DNA of 64,000 nucleotides from Gammaproteobacteria bacterium (GCA_016708925.1 JADJET010000022.1:390840-454839), one strand, 5' to 3'; positions 9,085 through 18,060 are shown, numbered from the stretch's first letter. Numbers and translations: made by a program. Notes: generated by a model not told the origin, from the sequence alone.

Positions 9085-10176
9085 TCAACTCTCCCGCTGA
9101 CTGTCCTGGCGATAGGGCAGCTGCGCCCGGGCGGCGGCCATGTACTCCTGATTATGTCCGCGCTCCCGCTCCAGAAAGTCGGCAATGGCGGTTGCGAAGC
9201 CGCGATGGCGAATCCAATGCAGCGACCAGGTTTCGACGGGCGCGAAACCGCGGGCAATCTTGTGCTCGCCCTGGGCGCCGGCGTCGAATTTCGTGAGACC
9301 GCGCCGGATCGCGTAGTCGATGCCCTGGTAGCAACAGAGCTCGAAATGCAGGCACTCGTATTCCCGGACGCAGCCCCAGTAGCGGCCGTAGAGCGTCTCC
9401 CCATCATGAAAATACAGGGCGGCGGCCACCGGTTTGCCGGCATCGTAAGCGACCGCCATGGCAATCTGATGCGCCAGGGTTGCCCCGATGCGGCGAAAGA
9501 AGTCCGGCGTCAGGTAGCCGCCATTGCCGCTGCGCTTGGCGTAGGTGTTTTGATACAGACCGTGGAAGAACGACCATAGGTCGGCATCGATGGCGGGACC
9601 TTCGAGCATGGCGACGGTCAGGCCCTGGTCCACAACGGTGCTGCGCTCGCGGCGCATCATCTTGCGCTTGCGCGAGGCCAGTCCCGCGAGGAAGTGCTCG
9701 AAGTTTTCGTAACCCTGGTTGTGCCAGTGAAACTGCACGCCGCTGCGTTCCAGCAGGCCGTGCCCGCGCAAGATCTCGCGAGTGGCCGTATCGGGAAACA
9801 ACAGATGCCAACTGCTGGCGCCGGTCGCTTCCGCGGCTTCGGCCACCGCCGCCAGCAGGGCCGTGGCCGTCCGCTCGCTATCGGCGCCGGCGGCGAGCCG
9901 CAGGCGCGGGCCGGTGATGGGCGAAAAGGGAATCGCGGTCACCAGCTTGGGGTAGTAGGCCAGGCCACTGCGGTGGTAGGCATTGGCCCAGGCCCAGTCA
10001 AAAACGTACTCTCCGTAGGAGTGGGTCTTTACATACAGCGGCATGAACAGGGCGCCATCCACACTGCTGAGGTGGCGCGGTTCCCAGCCGGTGGCAGCCG
10101 TGGCGCTGCCGCTGTCCTCCAGCGCGGACAGAAATTCGGGCTTCAGAAAGGGGTAATCGGACACCGGCTCTAGCAC
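9085..10176 (-). CDS. FemAB/GNAT-like acyltransferase family protein (PF04339 type)
   Basis: 363 residues. The pattern SYGEYVFDWAWANAYHRSGLAYYPKLVTAIPFSPITGPRL with a later LYGRYWGC and FDAGAQGEHKIARGF is typical of the FemAB-like proteins once called DUF482, related to peptidyltransferases and N-acyltransferases. The substrate is unknown. GTG 10176 overlaps the phoR end by 7 nt, so it is the third gene of phoB-phoR and probably shares its phosphate control. Its placement suggests, but does not show, a role under phosphate limitation. Confidence 0.85.
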   Translation of the reverse strand: MLEPVSDYPFLKPEFLSALEDSGSATAATGWEPRHLSSVDGALFMPLYVKTHSYGEYVFDWAWANAYHRSGLAYYPKLVTAIPFSPITGPRLRLAAGADSERTATALLAAVAEAAEATGASSWHLLFPDTATREILRGHGLLERSGVQFHWHNQGYENFEHFLAGLASRKRKMMRRERSTVVDQGLTVAMLEGPAIDADLWSFFHGLYQNTYAKRSGNGGYLTPDFFRRIGATLAHQIAMAVAYDAGKPVAAALYFHDGETLYGRYWGCVREYECLHFELCCYQGIDYAIRRGLTKFDAGAQGEHKIARGFAPVETWSLHWIRHRGFATAIADFLERERGHNQEYMAAARAQLPYRQDSQRES

Positions 10177-11459
10177 CGTGTGGGTACGGGTTCAAACGCG
10201 CAGCGAAAGGTGCTGCCCTTGCCGGGGGTGCTGCGGATTTCCAGATGCCCGCCGTTGCGCAGCAGCGAGTGCTTGACGATGGCGAGACCGAGACCGGTGC
10301 CGCCGGAAGCGCTGGCGCGGCTGCCCTCGACGCGGTAGAAGCGCTCGGTCAGGCGAGGTAGATGGCGGGCATCGATGCCGACGCCGTTGTCGGTCACCTC
10401 GACCCACACACGGCCGTTGTCGCTGCCCGCGCGCACCCGGATCGTGCAGCCCTGCGGATTGTGCTTGACCGCGTTGTAGACCAGGTTGGCGAAGGCGCTG
10501 TGCAGCTCGCGCGCCGCGCCCTGGGCGATCAGAGCGTCGGGGCAGTCCAGCTCGAGGTGATGCGCGCTGCCGCCGAGCGCACGCGCGTTCTCGACGATAC
10601 CACCGAGCAGGGGTTTGAGCGGCACGGGTTCGGTGCGCGCGGGCAGGGCGGTCGACTCCAGTTGCGACAGGGTCACCAGATCCTCGGTGAGCAGCGTCAG
10701 GCGTCGGGTCTGCTCGCTCATCTGCCCGAGTGCTTGCCGCCAGCTTGCCGGGACCTCGGCGTCGCTGTCGCCCAGGGTTTCCAGATAACCGGTGAGGACC
10801 GTCAGCGGCGTGCGCAGCTCATGGGAAATATTGGCCACAAATTCTTTGCGCATCTGTTCGAGGTGGCGGAGGCGGGAAATATCCTGCACCACCAGCGCCA
10901 CTTCGTTGTTGCCGAAGTGGTTGGCACTGAACTGCAACACCAGGTTTGGATCGCTGGGTGCTTCCAGTTCCACCGGCTCGGTGAAGAGACCCGCGCGGAT
11001 AAAGGCCACGAAGGCGGGTGCCCGCACCAGGTTGATGATGGGCGCACCTTCGTCGCCGCGCTGCAGGCTCAGCAGTTTTGCCGCCGCCGGGTTCCACCAT
11101 TCCAGGGCGCGGTCGGCGTCGAGAATCACGATGCCTTCGTCCAGGGCGTCGGTGATTCGCCGTATCCGGGCGAGCAGGTTGAGGTGATCCTGACGATGGC
11201 GGGTGTTGCGCTGGCGCAGCCGGTAAAGGTGGTCGGAGACTTCGCCCCAGACGCCGGACGCGGGCGGCGGGAAGTCGCGACCACCCAGTGCCAGCCAGCG
11301 ATTGAGACGGTGGATCCGGTGCAGGGTCCAGAGCATGTAGAGACTGCCACCGGCAATCAGGGTCAACAGCGAATAGCCGTTGAAATAGCCGGCGGCGACC
11401 AGCAGCACCGCCAACAGGGCGATGCGTTGCAGTTCACTGCGCAGGCCCGGAGTGAACAC
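10170..11459 (-). CDS. phoR: Phosphate regulon sensor histidine kinase PhoR
   Basis: 429 residues. Two membrane-spanning stretches near the N-terminus (about 12-50) without a large periplasmic loop, a PAS domain around 100-195, then HisKA with phospho-acceptor His213 in NISHELRTPL. The ATPase domain has N (NLVYNAVKHNPQG), G1 (VTDNGVGI) and G2 (GGTGLGLAIVKH) boxes. It phosphorylates PhoB when PstSCAB/PhoU signal low phosphate. The start is GTG 11459, in TAGTG overlap with the phoB stop. Confidence 0.95.
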   Translation of the reverse strand: MFTPGLRSELQRIALLAVLLVAAGYFNGYSLLTLIAGGSLYMLWTLHRIHRLNRWLALGGRDFPPPASGVWGEVSDHLYRLRQRNTRHRQDHLNLLARIRRITDALDEGIVILDADRALEWWNPAAAKLLSLQRGDEGAPIINLVRAPAFVAFIRAGLFTEPVELEAPSDPNLVLQFSANHFGNNEVALVVQDISRLRHLEQMRKEFVANISHELRTPLTVLTGYLETLGDSDAEVPASWRQALGQMSEQTRRLTLLTEDLVTLSQLESTALPARTEPVPLKPLLGGIVENARALGGSAHHLELDCPDALIAQGAARELHSAFANLVYNAVKHNPQGCTIRVRAGSDNGRVWVEVTDNGVGIDARHLPRLTERFYRVEGSRASASGGTGLGLAIVKHSLLRNGGHLEIRSTPGKGSTFRCAFEPVPTRC

Positions 11460-12154
11460 TAGCTGACAACCAGTTTCTCGGAAAACCGGTAGCCGGCGCC
11501 GCGCACGGTCTGGATGAAGCGGTCATGGCTGCCGAGCGCCTTGCGCAGGCGGCGGATATGGACATCGACGGTGCGCTCATCCATGTACACGTTGCCGCCC
11601 CAGACGTGGCTGAGAATCTGGTCGCGGGAGTAGACCCGGTCCTGGTGAGTGAGGAAAAATCCCAGCAGCCGGTATTCCGTCGGCCCCATGGCAACCGGCA
11701 CGCCGGCGCGGGTCACATGATGGCTCACCGGATCGTAGACCAGGCCCTGCACCTCGATGGGTGTCTCGCTGGCACCCTGCTCGCGGCGGCGCAGCAGGGC
11801 GCGAATCCGGGCAATGAGCGCACGCGGTGAAAACGGCTTGGCGATGTAATCGTCGGCGCCGGCATCGAGCCCCTGAACCTGATTGTCCTCTTCCGTCTTG
11901 GCCGTGAGCAGGATCACCAGCAAATTCGCGGTCAACTCGTCGCGGCGCAGGCGGCGCAGCAATTCCAGCCCGCTGGTTTCCGGCAGCATCCAGTCGAGCA
12001 GGACCAGATCCGGCTGCTTGTCGATGATCAGCGCGTGGGCGGCGCGGGCGTTTTCGGCGTGCAGACATTCGAAGCCTGCCACTTCCAGTGCCACCGCGAT
12101 CATGTCGCGAATGGCGGGTTCGTCATCTACTACCAGAATCCTGGCGTCAGCCAT
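11459..12154 (-). CDS. phoB: Phosphate regulon response regulator PhoB
   Basis: 231 residues. Receiver domain with acidic pair D10-D11, phospho-acceptor D54 in LLDWMLP and the lysine in YIAKPFSPRAL; C-terminal winged helix with EYRLLGFFLTHQDRVYSRDQIL and the recognition/wing segment VDVHIRRLRKAL. It activates pst and other Pho genes by binding 11-bp phased repeats. Upstream GAGGAG gives a good ribosome site. A three-repeat PhoB box lies 38 bp upstream, so the gene is likely autoregulated. Confidence 0.96.
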   Translation of the reverse strand: MADARILVVDDEPAIRDMIAVALEVAGFECLHAENARAAHALIIDKQPDLVLLDWMLPETSGLELLRRLRRDELTANLLVILLTAKTEEDNQVQGLDAGADDYIAKPFSPRALIARIRALLRRREQGASETPIEVQGLVYDPVSHHVTRAGVPVAMGPTEYRLLGFFLTHQDRVYSRDQILSHVWGGNVYMDERTVDVHIRRLRKALGSHDRFIQTVRGAGYRFSEKLVVS

Positions 12155-12191
12155 GGCGCTTTTGCTCCTCGCAATTTTCGCAGCTCATTGG

Positions 12192-12220
12192 ATGACGGCC
12201 TCATGTCAGCATTATGACAG
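12192..12220 (-). promoter_or_regulatory. PhoB box of the phoBR operon
   Basis: Read on the minus strand: CTGTCAT (12220-12214), AATG, CTGACAT (12209-12203), GAGG, CCGTCAT (12198-12192). These are three half-sites in exact 11-bp phase, the first a perfect match to the consensus. It lies 38 bp before the phoB start and implies positive autoregulation of phoBR. Confidence 0.9.
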
Positions 12221-12242
12221 CCAGATGCGCCAATCGCCGTCG

Positions 12243-13121
12243 TCAACCCAGGTGTAGCGGCCAATGGTAATCGAGCACCATGAACAGAAAGAGCGTCGCG
12301 CCGGCCCGGTTGTTGCCGAGAAAGGCACGAAAACACCCGTCGCGGTCGCGTTGGCGGGCCAGCCGGTGCTGGTGAAAAAACCACAGTGCCATCGCACCCA
12401 GTCCGAGGTAATACCAGAGGCCGCGACCAAAACTGCTGCCGGTAAGCGCGAAGGCCAACAGCGCCAGCACCTGGAGCGTGCCGATGATGAGCAGGTCGTC
12501 CGTGCCAAACAGAATCGCGGTGGATTTCACCCCCAGTTTGCGATCGTCATCGCGATCCACCATGGCGTAGTAGGTATCGAAAGCCACGGTCCAGAGCACC
12601 ACGCCGGCATAGAGCGACCAAGCGGCGGTCGGCACGGTTCCGGTCTGGGCGGCAAAGGCCATGGGGATGCTCCAGGCCCAGGCGGCGCCCAGCACGAACT
12701 GGGGCAGATGGGTGTGCCGCTTGGCGAAGGGATACAGGGCCGCGAGCGCCGCGCCGCCCAGAGACAGCAATACCGTCAGCCGATTGGTGAGCAGCACCAG
12801 CAGAAAGGCGATCAGACAGAGACCCACAAACAGCCAGAGTGCCTCGCGCGGCGTCACCCGGCCGGTCGCCAGCGGCCGGTCCCGGGTGCGGGTGACCGCG
12901 CCGTCGATATGGCGATCCGCGTAGTCGTTGATCACGCAGCCGGCTGCGCGCATCAGCGCCACGCCCAGCACAAAGATCGTCAGCACCTCCAGGTCGGGCA
13001 TGCCGCCGGCGGCAAACCACAGCGACCACAGGGTCGGCCACAGCAGGAGCAGGGTACCGATGGGGCGGTCGAGCCGCATCAGGCGTGCAAAATCGGGCAG
13101 GCGCTGAAAAGCGGTCGGCAT
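12243..13121 (-). CDS. ubiA: 4-hydroxybenzoate octaprenyltransferase UbiA
   Basis: 292 residues from ATG 13121. It attaches the polyprenyl tail to 4-hydroxybenzoate in ubiquinone synthesis, in the inner membrane. The first aspartate-rich motif is in INDYADRHIDGAVTRTRDRPLA and the second in YYAMVDRDDDRKLGVKSTA; about eight membrane helices follow the usual pattern (RPIGTLLLLWPTLWSLWFAAGG at the start). It lies 29 nt after ubiC, which makes its substrate. The open frame extends further upstream only as a shadow of ubiC. Confidence 0.96.
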   Translation of the reverse strand: MPTAFQRLPDFARLMRLDRPIGTLLLLWPTLWSLWFAAGGMPDLEVLTIFVLGVALMRAAGCVINDYADRHIDGAVTRTRDRPLATGRVTPREALWLFVGLCLIAFLLVLLTNRLTVLLSLGGAALAALYPFAKRHTHLPQFVLGAAWAWSIPMAFAAQTGTVPTAAWSLYAGVVLWTVAFDTYYAMVDRDDDRKLGVKSTAILFGTDDLLIIGTLQVLALLAFALTGSSFGRGLWYYLGLGAMALWFFHQHRLARQRDRDGCFRAFLGNNRAGATLFLFMVLDYHWPLHLG

Positions 13122-13150
13122 GGCAAATCCAGGGCGGGTGTGGCGACAGT

Positions 13151-13687
13151 TTAGGGCCTGAAGCCGGGCAAAAACATTTCCGCCACCAGCAAGGGCTGTT
13201 GATCGACGAAAAACAGAGAGCGGCGTACCCAAGACAACGGTTCGTCCGCAGCCGTCAGCAGGAATCGTGGTGGCCTGCGTTGCGTCACCGCGATAGCGCC
13301 CCGGCGGATGCCGGCATCGCGAAACAGCAGTGCGCCCAGGGGCTTGGTGCCCAAGCGGCGCAAAAACCCGTAGCGTCCGCGCAGCACCGCGAGCGGCACC
13401 ACGCTGCGGGCGTAGACCCAGGGCTCGCCGTGCCCGCGCAGCAATACTTCGCGCACCAGTGCTACCTGGCGTTCCGGCAGGCCGAGCGCGGTGCGCTCCT
13501 CCCGCGAGGGCTGGCGCAGCGCCTGTGCCAGCACTTCCACGCGAAAATTGCCACCGCTCGCCGCCACCAGGCGGGCGGTGAGCGAACCCTGATCCAGCAG
13601 CCAGGGGCGCCAAGGCAAGGGAATCGTCAGCGGCGCGTGCGCCTGCCAGCGCGGCCGGGGGTCGATCTTGGCGGATGTTGCGGTCAC
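13151..13687 (-). CDS. ubiC: Chorismate pyruvate-lyase UbiC
   Basis: 178 residues. It converts chorismate to 4-hydroxybenzoate and pyruvate, the first committed step of ubiquinone synthesis. Family features are WLLDQGSLTARL near the N-terminus, REVLLRGHGEPWVYARSVVP in the middle and the closing RRSLFFVDQQPLLVAEMFLP. The start is GTG 13687, in GTGA overlap with the preceding gene. It forms an operon with ubiA. Confidence 0.94.
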   Translation of the reverse strand: MTATSAKIDPRPRWQAHAPLTIPLPWRPWLLDQGSLTARLVAASGGNFRVEVLAQALRQPSREERTALGLPERQVALVREVLLRGHGEPWVYARSVVPLAVLRGRYGFLRRLGTKPLGALLFRDAGIRRGAIAVTQRRPPRFLLTAADEPLSWVRRSLFFVDQQPLLVAEMFLPGFRP

Positions 13688-14739
13688 AGACTGTAAGACA
13701 GACTGATGGAGCCATAGCGATGGGGGTGGGGCTGGCCGTCGAACTCGCGGGTCCGGAGGACTCTCGCGTAGGAGATTTTCCAGCGTCCGGTGAGAAAGCT
13801 GATGCCGGCGGCGAGGTCGGCGACGCCGGCTTTCCGGTCCACGCTATGGCTATCCTTGATCGTGTTGCCGTCAAGAAAGATGTCCCGCGCCACCAGGCGG
13901 GCGTCGAGGGCGACGAAGGCATGCAGACCGTAAACCCAGGATGACGATTGGCGCCGGCGCGGTCCGTCTCGGCCCGGGGCGCTGTTGTCCCCTCCGGCGC
14001 GCACCGCGGAGGTGCCGAAATCGTCCGGCAGCTCCCATCCGATGCGGTACTCACCGCCAAAATTCAGGTGTGTGGCGACGTTGCCCAGGCTGACACCCCG
14101 GTGGCCGATGAAGTCGTGGCCGAAACCGCCGCGCCAAGTGGCGTGGAGCAGTCTGTGCTTTTGTTCGTAGAGCAGTTGTACGGTGGGCTCGTCGCGCAAC
14201 TGGTTGTCCCAGCCGTTGTATTTTTGGAATCCGCGCAGATCGTGGATGAAATCCTGGGATTCATGGGCGCGCGCCGACGGGCCCACGATACCGAGATTCA
14301 GCTCCATCACATCCAGACGCTGGTCGCTGCGGGTGTGATAGGCGATACCGCCATAAAGGTAGCCGGCGTAGGGGCGTTGATCGGGAACCAGCGTCGTCGC
14401 GGCGGTATTCTCCGGCGTAAACATCAATTGGCCGAGGCTCACCACCAGATTGTGCTCGGTTGCCGGGTCGTTGCTGTGCAGCAGGCGGAGCTGGCGGTTG
14501 GCGGCGCGCAGCCAAGCCGGGAACGCGGGATCATTCTGGAAGGACGCGGTGTCCGGCGAAATCCAGGACAGGCGGACGCCGTTGGTGTAATTCTGGTCCG
14601 TCTCGTTGAAGAGATCGTTCTCAAAATACGCATTGAGGGTCCAGGGAGTCGAGTCCGCCGCGGTCGCGGGCATCGCCAGACCGCACAGGGACGCCGTCAG
14701 AGCGGACACGATGGGGATCAGAGCGAGCAAATGCCGCAT
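13684..14739 (-). CDS. LpxR-like lipid A deacylase (DUF2219), outer membrane
   Basis: 351 residues from ATG 14739, which has AGGAGG 6 nt upstream. A signal peptide ends around AMPATAA (residue 27). The mature start carries the DUF2219 signature YFENDLFNETDQNYTNGVRLSW; related LpxR enzymes use the N/D and T residues of this region for calcium binding and catalysis. Alternating beta-strands and a C-terminal aromatic strand end (ISLSYSL) fit an outer-membrane barrel. LpxR removes the 3'-acyloxyacyl chain of lipid A. It is the first gene of a unit with ubiC and ubiA. Deacylase activity here is inferred from family. Confidence 0.87.
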   Translation of the reverse strand: MRHLLALIPIVSALTASLCGLAMPATAADSTPWTLNAYFENDLFNETDQNYTNGVRLSWISPDTASFQNDPAFPAWLRAANRQLRLLHSNDPATEHNLVVSLGQLMFTPENTAATTLVPDQRPYAGYLYGGIAYHTRSDQRLDVMELNLGIVGPSARAHESQDFIHDLRGFQKYNGWDNQLRDEPTVQLLYEQKHRLLHATWRGGFGHDFIGHRGVSLGNVATHLNFGGEYRIGWELPDDFGTSAVRAGGDNSAPGRDGPRRRQSSSWVYGLHAFVALDARLVARDIFLDGNTIKDSHSVDRKAGVADLAAGISFLTGRWKISYARVLRTREFDGQPHPHRYGSISLSYSL

Positions 14740-14865
14740 GGACAACCTCCTGGGGTTTGCCATTGTAACTGCGCCGACCCACCCGAACGGTCCACTCGGC
14801 GGTGGTTGAGGCGTCTCCCAATCCTGATATTCTCCCGGCACGACCACGGCATCCGGGAACAAGTC

Positions 14866-15669
14866 ATGACCAAAGCGCAGCCATCCTATGAAACCCTCAG
14901 CGTCGAACATCACGACGGCGTCGATTGGCTGACACTGAATAGACCGGCACAGTTCAATGCGCTCAATCGGGCGATGATGGACGAGCTGCTCGATTACTTC
15001 GGCGGACTCTATTTCAATCACGCCGTGCGGGTGGTGGTATTGCGTGGCGCCGGCAAGCACTTCTGTGCCGGTCTCGACCTGAACGAAGCCGGCGACTTCA
15101 CCACCAGCGTCGCGGCGGGGGCGCGCGGTCAGCGCCGGGTGGCGGAAATCATCCTGCGCATGCGGCGTTGCCCGCAACCCATCATCGCTCTGGTGCAGGG
15201 GGCGGCCACCGGCGCCGGCATCGCCTTCACGCTGGCCGCCGATGTGCGCTATGCCGCCGAGAACGCGCGCTTCAATGTGGCGATGGCGAAAATCGGCCTC
15301 ACCGGCTGCGACGTCGGCATCAGCTATTTCCTGCCCCGCGCGGTGGGTGCCACCAATGCGGCCGAGATGATGATGACCGGGCGCTTCGTCAACGCCGAGC
15401 GCGCGTTGCGGATCGGCCTGGTGTCGGACGTGATGGCCGCGGATGCGCTGGAGGACGCGGGGCTGACGCTCGCCGCCGAGATGACGGCCATGTCGCCGCT
15501 GGGGCTGCGTCTGACCAAGGAGGGCCTCAACCTGTCCCAGGACGCCGGCAGCCTGGAAGCCGTGATCGCCCTGGAGGATCGCGGTCAGGTGATGTGCCTC
15601 GGCCCCTTTCTGGAGGAAGGCGCGGCGGCATTTCTGGAGAAACGGGCACCGCGGTACAGCGATGAATGA
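14866..15669 (+). CDS. Crotonase-family enoyl-CoA hydratase/isomerase
   Basis: 267 residues from ATG 14866. The oxyanion-hole segments are visible: HFCAGLDLNEAGDF and VQGAATGAGIAFTLAADVRYA. After the second comes KIGLTGCDVGISYFLPRAVG, where classical hydratases have one catalytic Glu (EitLG...P); here Cys-Asp occupies that region, a pattern seen in degradative crotonases of mycobacterial/EchA type. Substrate unknown, probably an acyl-CoA. The upstream open frame to 13948 is antisense to the LpxR-like gene and is discarded. Confidence 0.88.
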   Translation: MTKAQPSYETLSVEHHDGVDWLTLNRPAQFNALNRAMMDELLDYFGGLYFNHAVRVVVLRGAGKHFCAGLDLNEAGDFTTSVAAGARGQRRVAEIILRMRRCPQPIIALVQGAATGAGIAFTLAADVRYAAENARFNVAMAKIGLTGCDVGISYFLPRAVGATNAAEMMMTGRFVNAERALRIGLVSDVMAADALEDAGLTLAAEMTAMSPLGLRLTKEGLNLSQDAGSLEAVIALEDRGQVMCLGPFLEEGAAAFLEKRAPRYSDE

Positions 15670-15762
15670 TGTCGGTCGTCGCAACGTCGTTGATGGCGAA
15701 GCTGGACTAGCGAGCGCGGTGGCGGCACGCCCGGCGCGCGCCGGGCGGAATGGGCGGCCTGG

Positions 15763-17124
15763 ATGAGTCTGCCGCCCGCGCCAACGGACGCCGGGAATGC
15801 CCCTGATCACCCGCGCCGCAGTCAGTTCGCCCTGCTGCGGCAACGCCGCTTTCTGCCGTTTTTTCTGACCCAGTTCGGCGGAGCTTTCAACGACAACCTG
15901 TTCAAGAACGCGCTGCTGGTGCTGCTGGTCAGCGGCACCGTTGCGGGCGAGCGGGTGGATACGCTGGTCAATCTGGCCGCGGGATTGTTCGTCCTGCCGT
16001 TCTTTCTGTTTTCGCCGCTCGCCGGCCAGCTCGCCGACAAATACGAGAAGGCACGGATGATCCGCTGGATCAAGCTGGCAGAGATAATGATCATGGTCTT
16101 GGCCGCGCTCGCCTTTCAGATGCAGGCGTGGGGGCCGCTGTTGGCGCTGCTGTTCGCGATGGGCACGCACTCGGCGTTCTTCGGGCCGCTCAAGTACGCG
16201 ATCATTCCCCAGCATCTCCATGCCCGGGAATTGGTGGCGGGGAACGCCCAGGTGGGCATGGGCACTTTTGTCGCCATTCTGCTGGGGACCATCGGTGGCA
16301 CCCTGCTGGCGGGACGTCCCGATCCGGCGGCGGGTATCGGCGTCGCGGTCGTGCTGGTTGCGCTGTTGGGCTGGTTCGCCAGTCGCAAGATTCCGGCCGC
16401 GCCGGCGGCGGCGCCGGAGTTGCGGCTGGACTGGAATCCGCTGCGGGAATGGCTCGCGCTTTACCGACAGACCGTGCCGCGGCGGACCGTTTTTATGGCC
16501 ATCATCGGTATTTCCTGGTTCTGGGCACTGGGCGCCAGTTACCTCACCCAGATGCCCCATTTCGCGATCTCGGTGCTCGGTGGCACGCCGCCGGTGATCG
16601 CGCTGCTGTTGTCCGCGTTCGTGGTGGGTGTCGCGGCGGGTGGTTGGCTCTGTGCATGGCTGAGTGACGCGCGGATCAGGGTCGGTCTGGTGGCCCTGGG
16701 CGCCATCGGCCTGAGCCTCTTTGGCGGGGATTTATCCTGCGCTGCCGCGACGGTCGCGACCGAGAGGCAGCCATTGGGCCCGCTGGCGCTGGCGGAGCAC
16801 CTGCCCATATTGCGCGTGTTGACCGATATCCTGTTGCTCGGTTTGTCCGGCGGCCTCTATGTGGTGCCGCTCTATGCCTATGTTCAGGCGCATACGGAGC
16901 CGGACCGACGCGCCCGGGTCATCGCCTTCAACAACATCCTGAATGCGCTGTTCATGGTCGCGGCGAGCGTTCTGGGTGTCCTGCTGCTGGGCTTGGGGGA
17001 ACTGGGTATCCCGCGGTTTTTCCTGGCGTTGGCGCTGCTCAATGCCGGCATGACGGCGCTGTTGTTTGCGCGCGCGCCGGAGTTTCTCCAGGGTCTCATG
17101 GCATTGCAGCCGCGGCGGCGGTAG
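15763..17124 (+). CDS. MFS transporter of the LplT (lysophospholipid flippase) type
   Basis: 453 residues, about twelve hydrophobic segments. The N-terminal signature FLPFFLTQFGGAFNDNLFKNALLVLL and MGTHSAFFGPLKYAIIPQHL are those of LplT and of the transporter half of LplT-Aas fusions, which bring 2-acyl-glycerophospholipids in for re-acylation. No acyltransferase (PlsC or Aas) domain is attached or adjacent, so the partner must be elsewhere if the role is conserved. It ends 36 nt before the convergent mscL. Confidence 0.85.
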   Translation: MSLPPAPTDAGNAPDHPRRSQFALLRQRRFLPFFLTQFGGAFNDNLFKNALLVLLVSGTVAGERVDTLVNLAAGLFVLPFFLFSPLAGQLADKYEKARMIRWIKLAEIMIMVLAALAFQMQAWGPLLALLFAMGTHSAFFGPLKYAIIPQHLHARELVAGNAQVGMGTFVAILLGTIGGTLLAGRPDPAAGIGVAVVLVALLGWFASRKIPAAPAAAPELRLDWNPLREWLALYRQTVPRRTVFMAIIGISWFWALGASYLTQMPHFAISVLGGTPPVIALLLSAFVVGVAAGGWLCAWLSDARIRVGLVALGAIGLSLFGGDLSCAAATVATERQPLGPLALAEHLPILRVLTDILLLGLSGGLYVVPLYAYVQAHTEPDRRARVIAFNNILNALFMVAASVLGVLLLGLGELGIPRFFLALALLNAGMTALLFARAPEFLQGLMALQPRRR

Positions 17125-17160
17125 TCGGCGCCCGCGCCGCGGAATGGCAAGCCCGGCGAT

Positions 17161-17565
17161 TTAGCGCGGCTGTTTCAGCAGGTCCCGTATTTCCGTGAGC
17201 AGGATCTGTTCGGGCGAGGGCTCTGCCGGGACGGCGGGTGCTGCCGCTTCTTTTTTCTTGAGGGTGTTGATGCCTTTCACCAACATGAAAATGGCAAACG
17301 CCACAATGACGAAATCCACCGCCGTCTGAACGAACCTGCCGTAACTGATGACCACTGCCGGTGCCTCCGCGGTGGCGGCTCTGAGCGTGAGTGCCAGGGC
17401 AGAGAAGTCCATCCCACCCAGCAGCAGGCCGATGGGCGGCATCACCACATCCGCAACCACGGACGACACGATCTTGCCAAAGGCGGCACCGATGATGATG
17501 CCGACCGCCATATCGACGGCGTTGCCCTTGACGGCGAATTCCTTGAACTCTTGCACGATGCTCAT
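17161..17565 (-). CDS. mscL: Large-conductance mechanosensitive channel MscL
   Basis: 134 residues, family length about 136. Begins FKEFAVKGNAVDMAVGIIIGAAFGKIVSSVVADVVMPPIGLL, the conserved N-terminal helix plus pore helix, followed by a periplasmic loop, TM2 (FVQTAVDFVIVAFAIFMLVKGIN) and the charged C-terminal bundle ending EILLTEIRDLLKQ. It acts as an emergency osmotic release valve in the inner membrane. Single gene, convergent with the MFS gene. Confidence 0.97.
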   Translation of the reverse strand: MSIVQEFKEFAVKGNAVDMAVGIIIGAAFGKIVSSVVADVVMPPIGLLLGGMDFSALALTLRAATAEAPAVVISYGRFVQTAVDFVIVAFAIFMLVKGINTLKKKEAAAPAVPAEPSPEQILLTEIRDLLKQPR

Positions 17566-17646
17566 AGGTTGTTATCTCGCTTCCTGGGGAGAAGTATTTG
17601 GGGCGGTGTCTGTGAAGTGAACCAGCGTTGGCCCGGTTTCCGCCGC

Positions 17647-18060
17647 TCAACGCCCCAGCCGGGCGCGCAGCGGCTCCAGATCGTAACCCGCGGCCCGCGC
17701 CGTGGCGAGCAACTCATCCGCTGACTGGGTGCCGGCCTGGGACAGCATCCAGAGCATGGTGCAGCGGGTGCCGGTGCGGCAGTGGGCGAGGATCTTGCCG
17801 GGTGTTTCCGCAATCAGACGCGCAAAGGTGCCGACATCGGCGTCGGTGATGTTGGTGCCGACCACCGGTTGATGGACATAGATGAGACCGGCGGCCCTGG
17901 CGGCAGCCGCGATCTCGGCCGCCGGCGGTTGCCCGGAGTCCTCGCCGTCGGGGCGGTTGTTGATGATGGCCGTGAAGCCTTCGGCGGCGGCCTGCTTCAC
18001 GTCGTCTGCCGTGATCTGACCGGCGACGTGCAGTTTGGCGGTGAGTTGCTTGCTGATCAT
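17647..18060 (-). CDS. DUF442 / TIGR01244-type phosphatase-like protein
   Basis: 137 residues. INNRPDGEDSGQP and the loop HCRTGTRC (Cys94, Arg99) are the signature of the DUF442 domain, a fold related to protein-tyrosine phosphatases and found fused to beta-lactamase-like sulfur dioxygenases. Biochemical role uncertain; annotations vary between phosphatase and sulfur transferase. It lies 81 nt upstream of mscL on the same strand; no partner hydrolase is nearby. Confidence 0.85.
   Translation of the reverse strand: MISKQLTAKLHVAGQITADDVKQAAAEGFTAIINNRPDGEDSGQPPAAEIAAAARAAGLIYVHQPVVGTNITDADVGTFARLIAETPGKILAHCRTGTRCTMLWMLSQAGTQSADELLATARAAGYDLEPLRARLGR

Noticed and set aside
14740..16560. N-terminal extension of the LpxR-like frame, giving a 958-codon protein
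   Set aside because: AGGAGG and a signal peptide mark the start at 14739; the extension is antisense to the crotonase and MFS genes.
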